This document shows, one piece after another, positions 25,251-38,700 of a stretch of DNA of 64,000 nt. Each line of letters begins with the position of its first letter. Position 1 is the stretch's first letter. This stretch comes from Perognathus longimembris pacificus (taxonomy: Eukaryota; Chordata; Mammalia; Rodentia; Heteromyidae). The stretch spans positions 41,470,191 through 41,534,190 of the forward strand of contig NC_063174.1 of assembly GCF_023159225.1 (NCBI RefSeq), in the 5' to 3' direction. The notes beneath the pieces are model-generated. The model had not been told where the DNA came from. It made no database searches and was given only the letters and a program-made list of their open reading frames with translations. The position numbers were made by a program, and so were the translations under genes.

Positions 25251-28200
25251 GGAGAGAAATCGCTAGTATCTGAGAAGTCCTTTTTATTGCTGGTCCTGGG
25301 GCTTGAACTCAGGGACTGGGCATTTTCCCTGAGTTTCTTTTGTTCAAGGTTAGTGTTCTACCCCTTGAGCCACAGAACCACTTCCAGCTTTTTCTGAATA
25401 GCTTATTTATGTATAGCAGTCTTGTTCCTGTACAATATTTCATTGTACAAATATCTGTTAATTTATTCTAATAGTGACGGTGTTAATCTTACTTGATTAT
25501 GAAAAATGCTTCTGTATGTTTTTGGTTGCTTTATATATCTGAGATGTGCATATGAATGAATGTGTGTGCTAAATTTTTTTCAGATATATGTATTGAGTGG
25601 AATCATACTGTATGTACTTTTTTTTCTTTATTGTCAAAGTGAAGTACAGAGGGGTTACAGTTTCATATGTAAGGCAGTGAGTACATTTCTTATTAAACTT
25701 GTTACCTCCTCCCTCATTTTTACCCCCACCTCTGTAGTATGTACTTTTTGAGTGTGGCATTTTTCACTTGACTTTGTATTATTCTGAGATTCACCCATGA
25801 TGTTTATTGCAGTCGTGTTTTTTTTTTTTTTGCATTTCTTATTCCTGTGTAATATTCTATTGTATGAGTATACTGCTCTGTTTAAAATATTGAAATTGTT
25901 TGAACATAGAGTTATAGGTGGTCTGGGTTGATGACCTCATTAAGTGGTTTTCCAAAGTAGTTGTTCCAATTTATACCTTTACCAGGAGCATTTCAGTATC
26001 ACGGTTTTGTTGTTGTTGTTGTTCTTTTTAATACTTAATATTGTTATGCTTCTTTTTGTTGTTCTTTTGTGCCAGTCTTGGGAGATGAATTCAGGGCTTG
26101 GGCACTGTGAATTTTTGTTTTCAAGGCTCACATTCTACCACTTGAGTCACAGCTTCACTTCTGGCTTTTTGCTGGGTAATTGAAGATAAGAGTCTCATAG
26201 ACTTTCCTGCCGGGGCCAGCTTTGAACCAAGATCCTCAAATCTTGGCCTCCTGAGTAGCTAGCATTACAAGTGTAAGCCACTGGTACCAGGCTTGGTATT
26301 AACTCTTTAAATTTTAGTAGTTTTAACATGTTTTTTTTTCCCTAATGACTGATGAGTTTATACTTCTTTTCATAGTTATTTAGTTGGATTCCTTCTTCTA
26401 TGAATACTGATTTCTTGTTCTCATTGGATTATCTGTTTTATTCTTTACTGATTTGTATACGTTCTTGATATATCCTAGGGTATTACTTGTCTCGCAGATT
26501 TCTCATTCAGCGATACCTTTTACTTTTCATTATCTTTTTGTGTCAGTCAGGTGCTTGAACTTGGGATCTAGGTGCTGCTCTTGAGCTTTGTAGCTCAAGG
26601 ATAGCACTCTACTGCTTTGAGCCACAGCAAATACTTCCAGTTTTCTGGTGGTTAATTGGAGAAAGTCTTGCAGACTTTCCTACCTAGGCTGACTTCAAAG
26701 AGGGATCCTCAGATCTCAGCCTCCTGAGCAGCTAGATTACAGGCCTGAGCTATCCTGCCCGGCTTACCTTCTACTTTCTTAAGCCCCCCTGGATATCAGA
26801 AGAGTAGTTGTTACTGCTTACCCACCTGGATTCAATGGGCTTTCTGTATTTTAACATTTAAAGTACGTAATAAGCCAGGCACAAGTGGCTCATGCCATAA
26901 TTCAGCTGCCCAGGAGGCTAAGATCTGAGGATCACTGTTTGAAGCCAGCCCAGGCAGAAAAATTTGTGAGACTCTTATCTGCATTTAATCATAGAAAAAG
27001 CCAGAAATGGGACTGTGGCTCAAGTGGTAGAAGCCTTGAGCAAAAGAAGCTAAGGGATGATGCCTAACCCCTGAGTTCAAGCCCCAGGACCAGCACATAC
27101 ACACAAAGTACTTTATACTAGAACTTAAAAATTAAAAGGTTAGTGAAAATCGGATTGGGGATTTTTTTTTTTTGGCCAGTCCTGGGGCTTAGACTCAAGG
27201 TCTGAGCCCTGTCCCTGGCTTCTTTTTGCTCAAGGCTAGCACTCTGCCACTTGAGCCACAGCACCACTTCTGGCTGTTTTCTGTATATGTGGTGCTGGGG
27301 AATCGAACCCAGGGCTTCATGTATAGGAGGCAAGCACTCTAGCCACTAGGCCATATCCCCAGCCCGGGATTGGGGATTTTAATAAATGTTTTAATAAAGT
27401 AAATTTACCTTGTACCACATAAGATTTGTCGCAACAATCACAAAGGATGAAATAATTGTCATATATCCTTTTAGAAAATCTAGATGGCACAGGGTCTTGT
27501 CATAAAATGTGTGATGAAGTCCTTCCTGTTTAGTAACTAAGTAGTAGCAATACTACATTACTTTTATTCTTTTTTTTTTTTTGGTCGGTCATGGGGCATG
27601 AACTCTGAGCCTGGGCGCTGTCCCTGAGCTCTTCAGCTTAAGGCTAGGGCTCCTACCACTTGAGCCATAGTGCCACTTCCAGTTTTCAGTTTTTTGTTTT
27701 TATAGTGGTTAATTAGAGTCTCACTTTCCTGCCTGGACTGGCTTTGAACCACAATCCTCAGATCTCAGCCTCCTGAGTAGATAGGATAACAGACATGAGC
27801 CACTGGTGCTGGTGCTTGGCTACTTTTTTTTTTGGCCAGTCCTGGGGCTTGAACTCAGGGTCTGAGCACTGTCCCTGGTTTCTTTTTGCTCAAGGCTAGC
27901 ACTCTGCCACTTGAGCCACAGCCACACTTCTGGCCTTTACTGTTTATGTGGTACTGAGGAATCAAACCCAGGGCTTCATGTATCCAAGGCAAGCACTCTA
28001 CCCACTAGGCCATATTCTCAGCCCCCCCATCCCCCCTCCTACTTTTATTCTTTTTTTTTTGGCCAGTCCTGGGGCTTGGACTCAGGGCCTGAGCACTGTC
28101 CCTGGCTTCTTTTTGCTCAAGGCTAGCACTCTGCCACTTGAGCCGTTTTCTGTATATGTGGTGCTGAGGAATTGAACCCAGGGCCTCATGTATAGGAGGC

Positions 28201-31200
28201 AAGCACTCTTGCCACTAGGCCATATCCCCAGCCCGCTACTTTTATTCTTAAAAATATGTTTGCTCATGGAATATATATATATATATATATATATTTATTT
28301 ATTTATTTATTTATTTTGCCAGTTGTGGGGCTCGAACTTGGCCTGAGCATTGTCCCTAGCTTCTTTTTGCTTAAGGCTAGCACTCTACCACTTGAGCACT
28401 CAACAGTGCCACTTCTGGCTTTTTCTGTTTATGTGGTGGTGAGGAATTGAACTCAGGGCTTCATGTAGATGATGCAAACACTACCACTCGACCATATTCC
28501 CAGCCCCAGAATCTTGATTTTTGAGAATAGAATGTTATCATCTGAAGGCTCATACTCATAATTGGCAATTTCATTTATAGGATAAATTTGACATTTTTAG
28601 AGCCTAATATACTTCAGATTTCTCTCTCTCTTTCTTTGTTTTTGTTTTTTAGAGGGGCAAACCAAACCTTGGACTTGCTAGATAAGCACTCTACCATTTG
28701 AATCAAGCCCTTTTGCTTCAGTTATTTTTCATATAATAGTTGGGCATTTTGCTTGGTAGGCCTCAGACTATGATCTCGGCCTCTGGAGGACCTAGGATTA
28801 GTCATGAGCCAACTCATCTTGCTTGTATTTTTTGTTGTTGTTTTTGGAAGATTTAAAAAAAAAATTTATTGTCAAGGTGATGTACAGAGGGGTTACAGTT
28901 ACGTGTGTAAGGTAGTGAGTACATTTCTTGTCAAACTTGTTTCCTCCCCTTCATTTCTCCAACCTGCCCTCTTCCCCAGTAAACACCCCCCCCCCCCCAG
29001 GGTTGCACAGTTAATTTTCAACATATTAAAATCGCTGTTGCATTGGTTCACCCTTTATCCTTTGTTTTTTTTGTAGTTTTTGTCCTTTTGTATTTTGATG
29101 TTCCTCTTTCCTTCCCTAATTCAAATAAAAGTATATACAATATCCAGGGTACCATAATCAAATACAGTGACAACAGGGACTAAACCATATGAAACAAACA
29201 AAAAAAAAAAAGAAGAAAAGAAACTATTTCACATAGTACATTAAAAATAACAACAGTAAAATATTTCAATTAATATTTTTGTAGCAATACTAGAGTTTGA
29301 ATGGACATTATGTTTACTAGGCAGACTACTTCTTATTAAATCCCTGGAATTTAATTTACTTTAATAATTTCTTGTAGAAGTTTCTATTTTTACTCAGGGA
29401 CACCTCAGACCAGGATTTTCTTGACTTTGTTCTCCTGAATAGCTATAACCACAGGCATGTACAGCATAGGCTGGTTTGTTTTGCGTGTCTCATCAGCTTT
29501 CTTTTCAGGTGAACTCCAACCATATATCCTTTCAATCACCTCAGGATTTCCAGGGATTTCAAGCATGGATCATCAATTCCAGCCACTAAAAAATATTCCC
29601 AGCTTAAGAAAAAAACTATTAAAAATAGAAAACCAAGCTCATATTCCAATAAATTACATAAAAGTGTATGTTAGGAAATGGTGCTGTGGCTCAAAATGGT
29701 AGAGGACTGGACAAGCTAAAGAGCTCAGGGACAGTGTCCAGAACCAGAGTTCAAGTCCCATGACCAACAATAAGAAAAATAAAAGTGAATGTTAGATTCC
29801 AATATTGCTTGTATTCATCTTTTTAATTCTAATGATTTTGAAACCATTTTCTCTGAAAGAATTGATGACAGTGGGTTCTAGGATAAGGAAATGATAGAAT
29901 GTTTCAAAATACAGGAAAATCATTATGATGTCATTATTTATCTTAGGTTTATGAAAGGATCTAATGATCTCAAATGATAATTCAAGATAATATACATTTG
30001 TTCTAGTTTTTTTAAATTAAATTTTATCTTTGTGGGTCAGCCTGTAAAGAAAAAAACTCTTGAAATATCACTTTCTGTAAATAGTTAGAACTATTTAATT
30101 TAAAAAACTATAACTGAATCCAGTAAATCTCAGTGAACAAACAGGTTAGTGGTAAAATTTGTTGATTTTAATAATCGAGTGCATAAATCTTTTTCTTTAT
30201 GCTTCTTTGGATCTTGTTTAAAAGGCCATAAATATATTAGGCTATTCTTTTATTTCTTTAGCCATTTCTTTTAAAATATATTAGGCTATTCTTTTATTTC
30301 TTTAGCCATTTCTTTTAAAATCAACGTTCATATAGAAATGATCCAAGTTCATTATTTTCTCCAGTTTGACTCTAATTATTGAAAAAAATCATCCTTTCCC
30401 TACTACTTTTCCAGTGTATCCAGCATAAATTATCTAATATATTCGTTTCTGAAATACTTGTTCTTGCTGAAGTGTCAAATGGTTTTAATTTATATTCTTT
30501 CATAATAAATCTTGATATATGTTAATGTAAATTCTCTGTGTTTCTAGATGAGGTACTGGCATTTCTGTTCCCTTCTCTTCTCACCTCTCTTCCCCCATCA
30601 TTTAAAAACATTTAAAAATCAGCCAGCTCTATGGGGCTCATTGGCAGTAGTTTCCTGATACTTGTTTTAGAGTGTTTTGAGTATTCTCATTAAAATGAGC
30701 TGTCTGGTTTTAAAACCTAAAGTTTTTTTTTGTTGTTGTTTTTGTTTTTTTTGCCAGTCCTAGGCCTTGGACTCAGGGCCTGAGCACTGTCCCTGGCTTC
30801 TTTTTGCTCAAGGCTAGCACTCTGCCGCTTGAGCCACAGTGCCACTTCTGGCCATTTTTTTCTACATTTGTGGTGCTGGGGAATCGAACCTAGGGTTTCA
30901 TCTATATGAGGCAAGCATTCTTTTTAATATCATCTTCTGATCACTTACAACTACTGTTGATTGGTTTTAGAATTGGAATTGTGTATCTTTTCCTTTCTAT
31001 AGCTGTCTTAGCTAGAATTAGTGAGCCCTCAGTGGTAGAGGGCTTGCCAAGAATTAAGAGATTATAAATATTGTAGTTGTTTCCTCATGTATCCATTTGT
31101 CATGATTTTTCTTGTTTATAGTGGTTGATTTTGGGGAATTTTTTATTCTAGTACCTTTCTGTATATGTATTGCAAAATAGGCATTAATTTTACATAAAAA

Positions 31201-32631
31201 CTAAAGGAATATTTTTACAGAATCTGATGTCTTGTAGTCCCCATAGTCTGTTGATTTTAGTATGTTTATACAGTAGTTTGTTACAGACATCATCTTGTTT
31301 AAAAGTTATTTACTGGGGGCTGGGGATATGGCCTAGTGGCAAGAGTGCTTCCTCGTATACATGAGGCCCTGGGTTCAATTCCCCAGCACCACATATACAG
31401 AAAACGGCCAGAAGTGGCGCTGTGGCTCAAGTGGCACAGTGCTAGCCTTGAGCAAAAAGAAGCCAGGGACAGTGGCTCAGGCCCTGAGTCCAAACCCCAG
31501 TACTGGCCAAAAAAAAAAGGTTATTTACGTATTAATTTCTTTTTACAGTTTTCTTTATTTTATAAGGCAGTTTTATTGTGACAGTTCTAAACATGCATAC
31601 ATTATATCCCAATCAAACTCCCCTCTCTGTTTTTCTCCTTTACCCCATTCACAGTTCTTGGGCCATGCTCTACCCTCTTCTTTTCTGATTTCCTCCCCTA
31701 GCAGAACCTATTTTACTTTCCTATCATTCATTCTTTTAGTGTGTATTAATTGAACTGAGGGAATCTTAGTCACACACACCGTGTGTGTGTGTGTGTGTGT
31801 GTGTGTGTCAGTGTGTGTCGGTCAGTGTGCCAGTACTAGGGCTTGAATTCAGAGCCTTGTACCTTTGCTTGGCTTTTTTCACTCAAGGCTTGTCACTTCG
31901 TCTGTACCTTCCAGTCTCACATTTTACTGGTTAATTGGAGATCCCAGTCTCATGGACTTTTCTTCCCAGGCTGGTTTGGAACTGAAGTTCTCAGATCTCA
32001 GCCCTGAGTAGCTAGGATTAACAGGTGTGAGTCACCAGTACCCTGCTTCATCGTGGTATATCAGACATACATATATTATGTTTTACTCTCCAGGCTAATG
32101 CTCTACTGCTTGAGCTATAGCTCCATTTCTAACTTTTTGCTGGTTAATTGTAAATAAGAGTCTGAGAGGGCTGGGAATGTGGCTTAGTGGTGGAGTGCCT
32201 GCCTAGCATGCACAAAGCCCTGGGTTCAATTCCTCAGCACCACATACACAGAAAAAGCCAGATGTGGCGCTGTAGCTCAAGTGGTAGAGTGCCTTGAGCA
32301 GGGCTGGGGATATAGCCTAGTGGCAAGAGTGCCTGCCTCGGACACACGAGGCCCTAGGTTCGATTCCCCAGCACCACATATACAGAAAACGGCCAGAAGT
32401 GGCGCTGTGGCTCAAGTGGCAGAGTGCTAGCCTTGAGCAAAAAGAAGCCAGGGACAGTGCTCAGGCCCTGAGTCCAAGGCCCAGGACTGGCCAAAAAAAA
32501 AAAAAAAAAAAAGTCAGAGACTTTTCTGCCCCAGACTGGCTTTGAACCTCAGTCCTCAGCTCTCAAGCACTCTGAATAGTTAGGATTGTAGGCATGAGCC
32601 ACTGGTTCCTTGCCAATTATATGATTTTGAG

Positions 32632-32671
<40 letters not shown>

Positions 32672-35600
32672 TGTGTGTGTGTGTGTGTCCAGTACTGAGC
32701 CTTGATCTCAGGGGCTCACAATGTTTGTTGCTTGGCTTTTTTGCTCTACCACTTGATGTACACCTCCACATTCTGTATTTTGAAATCTGGTATTGTGATA
32801 CCTCCGATGTGGTTTATTTTCTCACAAATGCTTTTGTTATATAGGTTTTTTTTAATGCTTCCATATGCATTTTTCCAATTCTATGAAGGGTGATAGTTGG
32901 GCTTCAGTGGTATATATGGCTTTAAATCTGTAGATTACTCTTATCAGTATGGCTAGTTTTATGGTACTGATTTTGCCAATCCATGAGCAAGGAAGGTCTT
33001 TCAGTCTGCTGATGTTATCTTCAATTTCTTTCTAAAAGGTAGTAGCTTCTTTTATTTTGTTTTTCTAGTAAGCAGGCTTGACCTTAGGGGCCTCAAACTT
33101 AGCTTGTTTAATCATGGCTGGCACTCTTCCACTTGAACCACAGCTCCATCTTGGCATTTTGCTAATTAATTGGAGATGGAGTTTTAGTAGACTTTTAAGC
33201 CTGGGCTGGCTTTCAACCTCAATCACTGGGTTTTAGCCTCCTGAGTAGCTTAGCATTACAGATGTGAACCACTGGTGTCTGCTCTTGCATAGATTTCTTT
33301 GTTGAGATCTTTTACTTTCTTTTTTTTTTTGGCCAGTCCTGGGCCTTGGACTCAGGGCCTGAGCACTGTCCCTGGCTTCTTCCCGCTCAAGGCTAGCACT
33401 CTGCCACTTGAGCCACAGCGCCGCTTCTGGCCGTTTTCTGTATATGTGGTGCTGGGGAATCGAACCTAGGGCCTCGTGTATCCGAGGCAGGCACTCTTGC
33501 CACTAGGCTATATCCCCAGCCCCTTTTTACTTTCTTAATTAAATTAAGACATAGATATCTTAAAATTTTTGAAGCTGTTGTAAATGGAATTGTTATCCAC
33601 ATTTCTTAAGGTATTCATCATTGATATATAAAAAATTACTGACTTTTGAGTGTTGTTTTTAATATACTGCTTGTTATGTTTCCAAAGATACTGGATAGAT
33701 CAAGTATTTTGGTGGGATCTGTAAAGATAGTATCCTCTGCTAATAGGGACAATTTGACTTCGTCCTTTCTGTTTGAATACCTTTTTATTTCTTTCACTTA
33801 CCTTATTGGTCTGGCTAGGAATTCCATTAGCATAATGAATAAGAATGGCATGGATGTACGTGTCTCATTCTTGACTTTGGGGGAAATGATTTCTGTTTCC
33901 TCTATTTAATATGATATTAGCTCTTAATTATTATGTTATTTATTACCTTAATTATTATGTTATTTATTTATTTTTGGCCAGTCCTGGGCCTTGGACTCAG
34001 GGCCTGAGCACTGTCCCTGGCTTCTTCCTGCTCAAGGCTAGCACTCTGCCACCTGAGCCACAGTGCCCCTTCTGGTCGTTTTCCATATATGTGGTGCTGG
34101 GGAATCGAACCGAGAGCTTCATGTGTAGGAGGCAAGCACTCTTGCCACTAGGCCATATTCCCAGCCCCATGTTATTTTTATTTTAAAGAAAACTTTTAAA
34201 GGTTGAATCATAATTTAGGGGCCCTAATTGCTTACATAGTAATTTCAGACTCCTCAACTGGCTGAGTTAATGTAACAGTGCTCTCTCAGATTTATATGAT
34301 GGATCAGCAACCCAAGCTGATTGGTTATCTCTCCATCTCTTAGTATGTTGCTTTTGTGTAATTGGCCCAGGGAGCTTCACCCTGTGTCAGAGCCAGCATG
34401 AAAAAGAAAAAGGTAAAGAGATTATGCCCTTCCCTTTACAAGGGCAAACCAGAGGGATGTGAGAAACATGTTCACTTGTAGCCCATTGGCCAGAACTTGG
34501 CTTACAAGTTTTAGCCATAAAAGAAGGTGAGGAAAAATCTGCAGTATGGAAATTATTCTGTCTAGCTAAAAATAGAGAGGATCTACTATGTAGAAAGGTA
34601 GTATATGCCTTGTGTAGCAAATCACCAGTTGTTCTGGCTACAAAAGGCAGCTCTTTGGAATACTGATGGTTGGCTGCCTCTTGGCTTCTCTCCCACTCTC
34701 CCTCCCTTCTTCCTTTCCTTCTTTCAGAGGGCCTTGGCTAGGCAGGTTTCCTACTTCTGAGCCACACCTCCCATCCTTTCCCTTCTTTCGTACTGGTACT
34801 GGGACTTGGGCACTTCAAGAGCCTCATTTGGTTTTTTCCTCACAGCTGACTCTCTACCACTTGAGCCATGCCTCCACTCTCAGAATTTTGCTGGTTAATT
34901 GGAAACGAGAGTCTTTTATTTTATCTGCCCTGGCTTGCTCTGACCTCTGTCCTCAGATCTCAGCCTCGTGAATAGTTAGGATTATAGGAGTGAGACACTA
35001 GTGCCTGCATTAGTTATTTTTGAAAGAGGGTTGTGCTTCTTAACCAGGCATGAACCTAAACTGTAATCATCCTGTTTCACTTCCTGCTACAACTGGGATG
35101 ACTGGCACACCCAGCTATTGGTTGAAAAGAAGTTTTATGACCTTTTTAGCATAGGCTGGGCTTGAATCACAATCATCTCAATCTCATTCTCCTCAGAAGA
35201 TAGAGTTATAGGCATAAGGTAACAATGCCCAGCTTTCTTTGCCTTATTTCTTAACTTGCAGCTTTTCTACTCCTCCCTCTTCCTCAGCTCTCCTGGCTTT
35301 CTCCCACTTTGGCTTAATTAAACAGTGCTAAACTATTTGTGATTCTAGACATGTTCTACTGGAATGTACTTCTCTACGCTTTCCTCATATTATTTCCTTA
35401 GCCTGAGATCTGCCATTTTCCCCCTCATCTGTAACATATTCCAACAGCCCAATCTCAGAAAATTTGTCTTTCAAGACTCAATTGAGGCATCACTTATTGA
35501 TTGTATAGAGCCTTTATTGGACAATGCTCTTCTCACCTGGATAAAATTTGACCACTGTTTCCTCTTCTGCTCTTTTTGTACTGTTGTTGTTATACCTTAT

Positions 35601-35685
35601 TTGCCCTTGTATTCTCTCCAGCTGATCATAAATAAACCCTTTGAGGGCATAGATTACACTATATGTGTGTCTCTTGTAGCTAACA

Positions 35686-35716
<31 letters not shown>

Positions 35717-38700
35717 ACTATATATGTAGTGTCTAATAATTAGTGACAGATGTAATAAATACAGTGTGATGGGAGTGGGAGGGGGATGTGCGCTAAATAT
35801 TTCTTCAGTGAATAAGTTGGGTCCATAGCAAAAACATCTCTGTCCAGACTTTTTTAAATGTCAGAGCACTCTCCTAGGATTGGCTGCATTTTTAAGAACT
35901 TGTGTCACTAATGAAGATGTCAGTGCTGGCCCTTCAATACTAACAATTATCTTGTACTCTCTTGCTAATTGTTTCATGCTTAGCTTTTAGTTATACTTTA
36001 ATTCTAAAACTACTCATAGTTATAGATTTTATTTTTTCATCTAAAATGAGTGAGTTTTCTCTATACCAAGGCATGATATTTGTAATTACTTTTTAATAAT
36101 TCTGTAGATGAGTGACTTGCTGCATGAGATGTGTTTAAGTGGATTAGATATTGCTGACGTGACTTCCAAAGCTAGTCCTAAGACCTCCGAGCACTGCTGC
36201 CTTAACATGCTGGTCTAAGATAGACATGACACGGGATTTGTTTAATGACTGCAAGAGTCATTGTTATAAACAAATTCTAAGGCAAGAGTGCCTTAAATAT
36301 TCTTACATGGAGAATTTTTTTCTGCTTTACTGTCTTGAGTAATATCTTTTGTTTTACTTGTAGATTTGATGGTCCTCGAAGATTTGAGGATTTAGGGTCA
36401 AGGTGTGAAGGACCGAGACCCAAAGGGCCTCGTTTTGAAGGAAATCGCCCCGATGGGCCAAGACCCAGATATGAAGGTCACCCAGCAGAGGGCACTAAAA
36501 GCAAATGGGGAATGATTCCCCGGGGGCCGGCATCTCAATTTTATATTACCCCCAATACATCCCTAAGTCCTCGACAGAGTGGACCACAGTGGAAAGGCCC
36601 CAAACCAACTTTTGGACAGCAGCATCAGCAGCAACCTAAGTCACAAGCAGAGCCTCTTTCACGAAACAAAGAACCATTAGCAGACACCAGTAGTAACCAG
36701 CAGAAGAATTTTAAAATGCAATCAGCTGCATTTTCCATTGCTGCAGATGTAAAGGATGCCAAGGCGGCTCAGTCAAATGAGAATCTAAGCGACTCTCAAC
36801 AAGAGCCACCTAAAAGCGAAGTCTCGGAAGGGTCCATAGAGCCCTCTAATTGGGACCAGAATTCTCAAAGTTTGGAGACTCAAATGGACAAAGCCCAAGC
36901 TGTTACTCAGCCTATATCCCTTGCAAATAAGCCTGTACCTACTCAATCTACTTTTCCCTCAAAAGCAGGGGGCATGGAGGGAGGAGCAGCAGTAGCAACA
37001 TCATCATCATTAACTGCAGATAATGATTTTAAACCTTTGGGTATTGACCTGTCCCATTCAGAAAACAACCAAGATAAAGGGCTGCTGCAGCCAGATAACA
37101 GAGATAGTAGATTAGAAGGCAATAGAAGCAGCAGAGGTCCTGGTCAAAGCAGAATGGAGGACACCCGGGATAAAGGACTAGTAAACAGAGGTCGTGGCCA
37201 GGCAATCAGTCGAGGCCCAGGGTTGGTCAAGCAAGAAGACTTTCGTGATAAAATGATGGGTAGAAGAGAGGACAGCCGAGAGAAGATGAGCAGAGGAGAA
37301 GGAAGCCGAGAGAGAGGGTTAGTGAGACCGGGAAGCAGTCGGGAGAAAGTGCCAGGTGGTCTCCAAGGCAGCCAGGAGAGAGGTAGGGCTGGTAGTCGGG
37401 AAAGAGGACCACCTCGGAGGGCCAGTAGTCAGGAGAGAGGACCTCCTCGAAGGGCTGGGAGTAGGGAAAGAGTACCACCCAGAAGAGCTGGGAGCAGAGA
37501 GAGAGGACTACCCCGAGGGCCTGGCAGTCGAGAAAAGGGACAGGGAAGAACAGATTTCAGTCGTGACAGAGGTCCATTCAGACAAGAACCAGGAGATGGA
37601 GGGGAGAAAGTATATCCATATCACCGAGATGAGCCTCCTCGGGCTCCATGGAATCATGGAGAGGAGAGAGGGCATGAAGAGTTCCCATTAGATGGTAGAA
37701 ATCCTCCAATGGAACGAGAAAGACTTGATGACTGGGATAGAGAGAGATACTGGAGAGAGTGTGAACGTGACTATCAAGATGATGCGGTAGATCAGTATAG
37801 CAGAGGTGACAGATTCTCAGCTCCACCATCTAGGTCTCATGATGGAGATAGGCGAGGTCCCTGGTGGGATGATTGGGAGAGAGATCAGGATATGGATGAG
37901 GACTATGGTAGCCAAATGGATAGGGACTTGGACAGGGATGTGGATCGAATTGGAAGACCCGTGGATATGTATGATAGAAATTTGGATAATGAGTGGGACA
38001 GAGATTATGGGAGACCACTGGATGAACAAGAATCACAGTTTCGTGAACGGGATATTCCATCTCTTCCGCCTTTACCACCCCTCCCACCTCTTCCACCTTT
38101 GGATAGATATCGGGATGATAGATGGAGAGAAGAAAGAAATCGAGACCATGGGTATGACCGAGATTTCCGTGATAGGGGTGAGTTGAGGATTCGAGAGTAT
38201 CCAGAAAGAGGAGATACATGGCGGGAAAAGCGAGATTATGTTCCTGAAAGAATGGACTGGGAAAGAGAACGGTTGTCAGACAGATGGTACCCATCTGATG
38301 TGGATAGACATTCCCCCATGGCGGAACATATGCCCTCCTCACATCATTCCTCTGAAATGATGGGGTCCGATGCAAACTTAGACTCTGACCAAGGCCTTGG
38401 AGGGGTAATGGTTCTCAGTCAGAGGCAGCACGAAATCATATTGAAAGCTGCACAAGAACTGAAAATGCTTCGGTAAGTTCACTCCTTAAGATCATTTCTT
38501 TTAGTCCAAACCAGACTGCTTTTTAAAGAATGATGTGATATATCTTGAATGGAATAATTTTACTTCATTTTTAAAAATCACATACTTTCAATTTATATTT
38601 CTGGTCATTCTGTGCTGTTTCAGAGTTAGGATGGGTATTTAGGAACTGTGTTAATAATCTGAGATGTGCAAATTGATTGCAATTCTTGGCCTCTGTAGAT

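Larger units (their letters stand above)
32075..32608 (-). mobile_element. B1-like/Geo composite SINE split by two IDL-Geo copies
   Basis: Host parts 32075-32166 (Geo and linker) and 32513-32608 (7SL-like half); the missing middle is occupied by the plus-strand IDL-Geo pair. Confidence 0.68.
32765..33930 (-). mobile_element. L1 ORF2 fragment, minus strand, split by two SINEs
   Basis: Antisense ORF2 text is recognisable, for example around 32975 (ccaatccatgagcaaggaag) and 33745 (tagggacaatttgacttc). It is interrupted by a composite SINE (33065-33283) and an IDL-Geo (33320-33522). No long open frame remains. Confidence 0.7.
18339..36363 (+). other. YLPM1: Intron 4 (18.0 kb)
   Basis: GT-AG, phase 2. 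The largest intron here and the most repeat-dense: over 30 SINEs, several minus-strand L1 pieces, microsatellites and two recent tandem duplications. Unrecognised stretches: 18345-18600, 19005-19190, 19605-19960, 20245-20690 (a possible weak MIR trace near 20430-20560), 20810-21840, 23160-23490, 29785-30725, 30925-31310, 34170-34780 and 35245-36363 apart from an AT tract. Confidence 0.9.

Noticed and set aside
25022..25259. CRISPR-like direct repeat
   Set aside because: Two 119-bp tandem units with CA arrays in a rodent intron; no spacer structure.
37227..38375. Open frames on the minus strand and in another plus frame within exon 5
   Set aside because: Shadows of the RE/DR-rich coding repeat; composition mirrors the real frame and there is no start, splice or family support.
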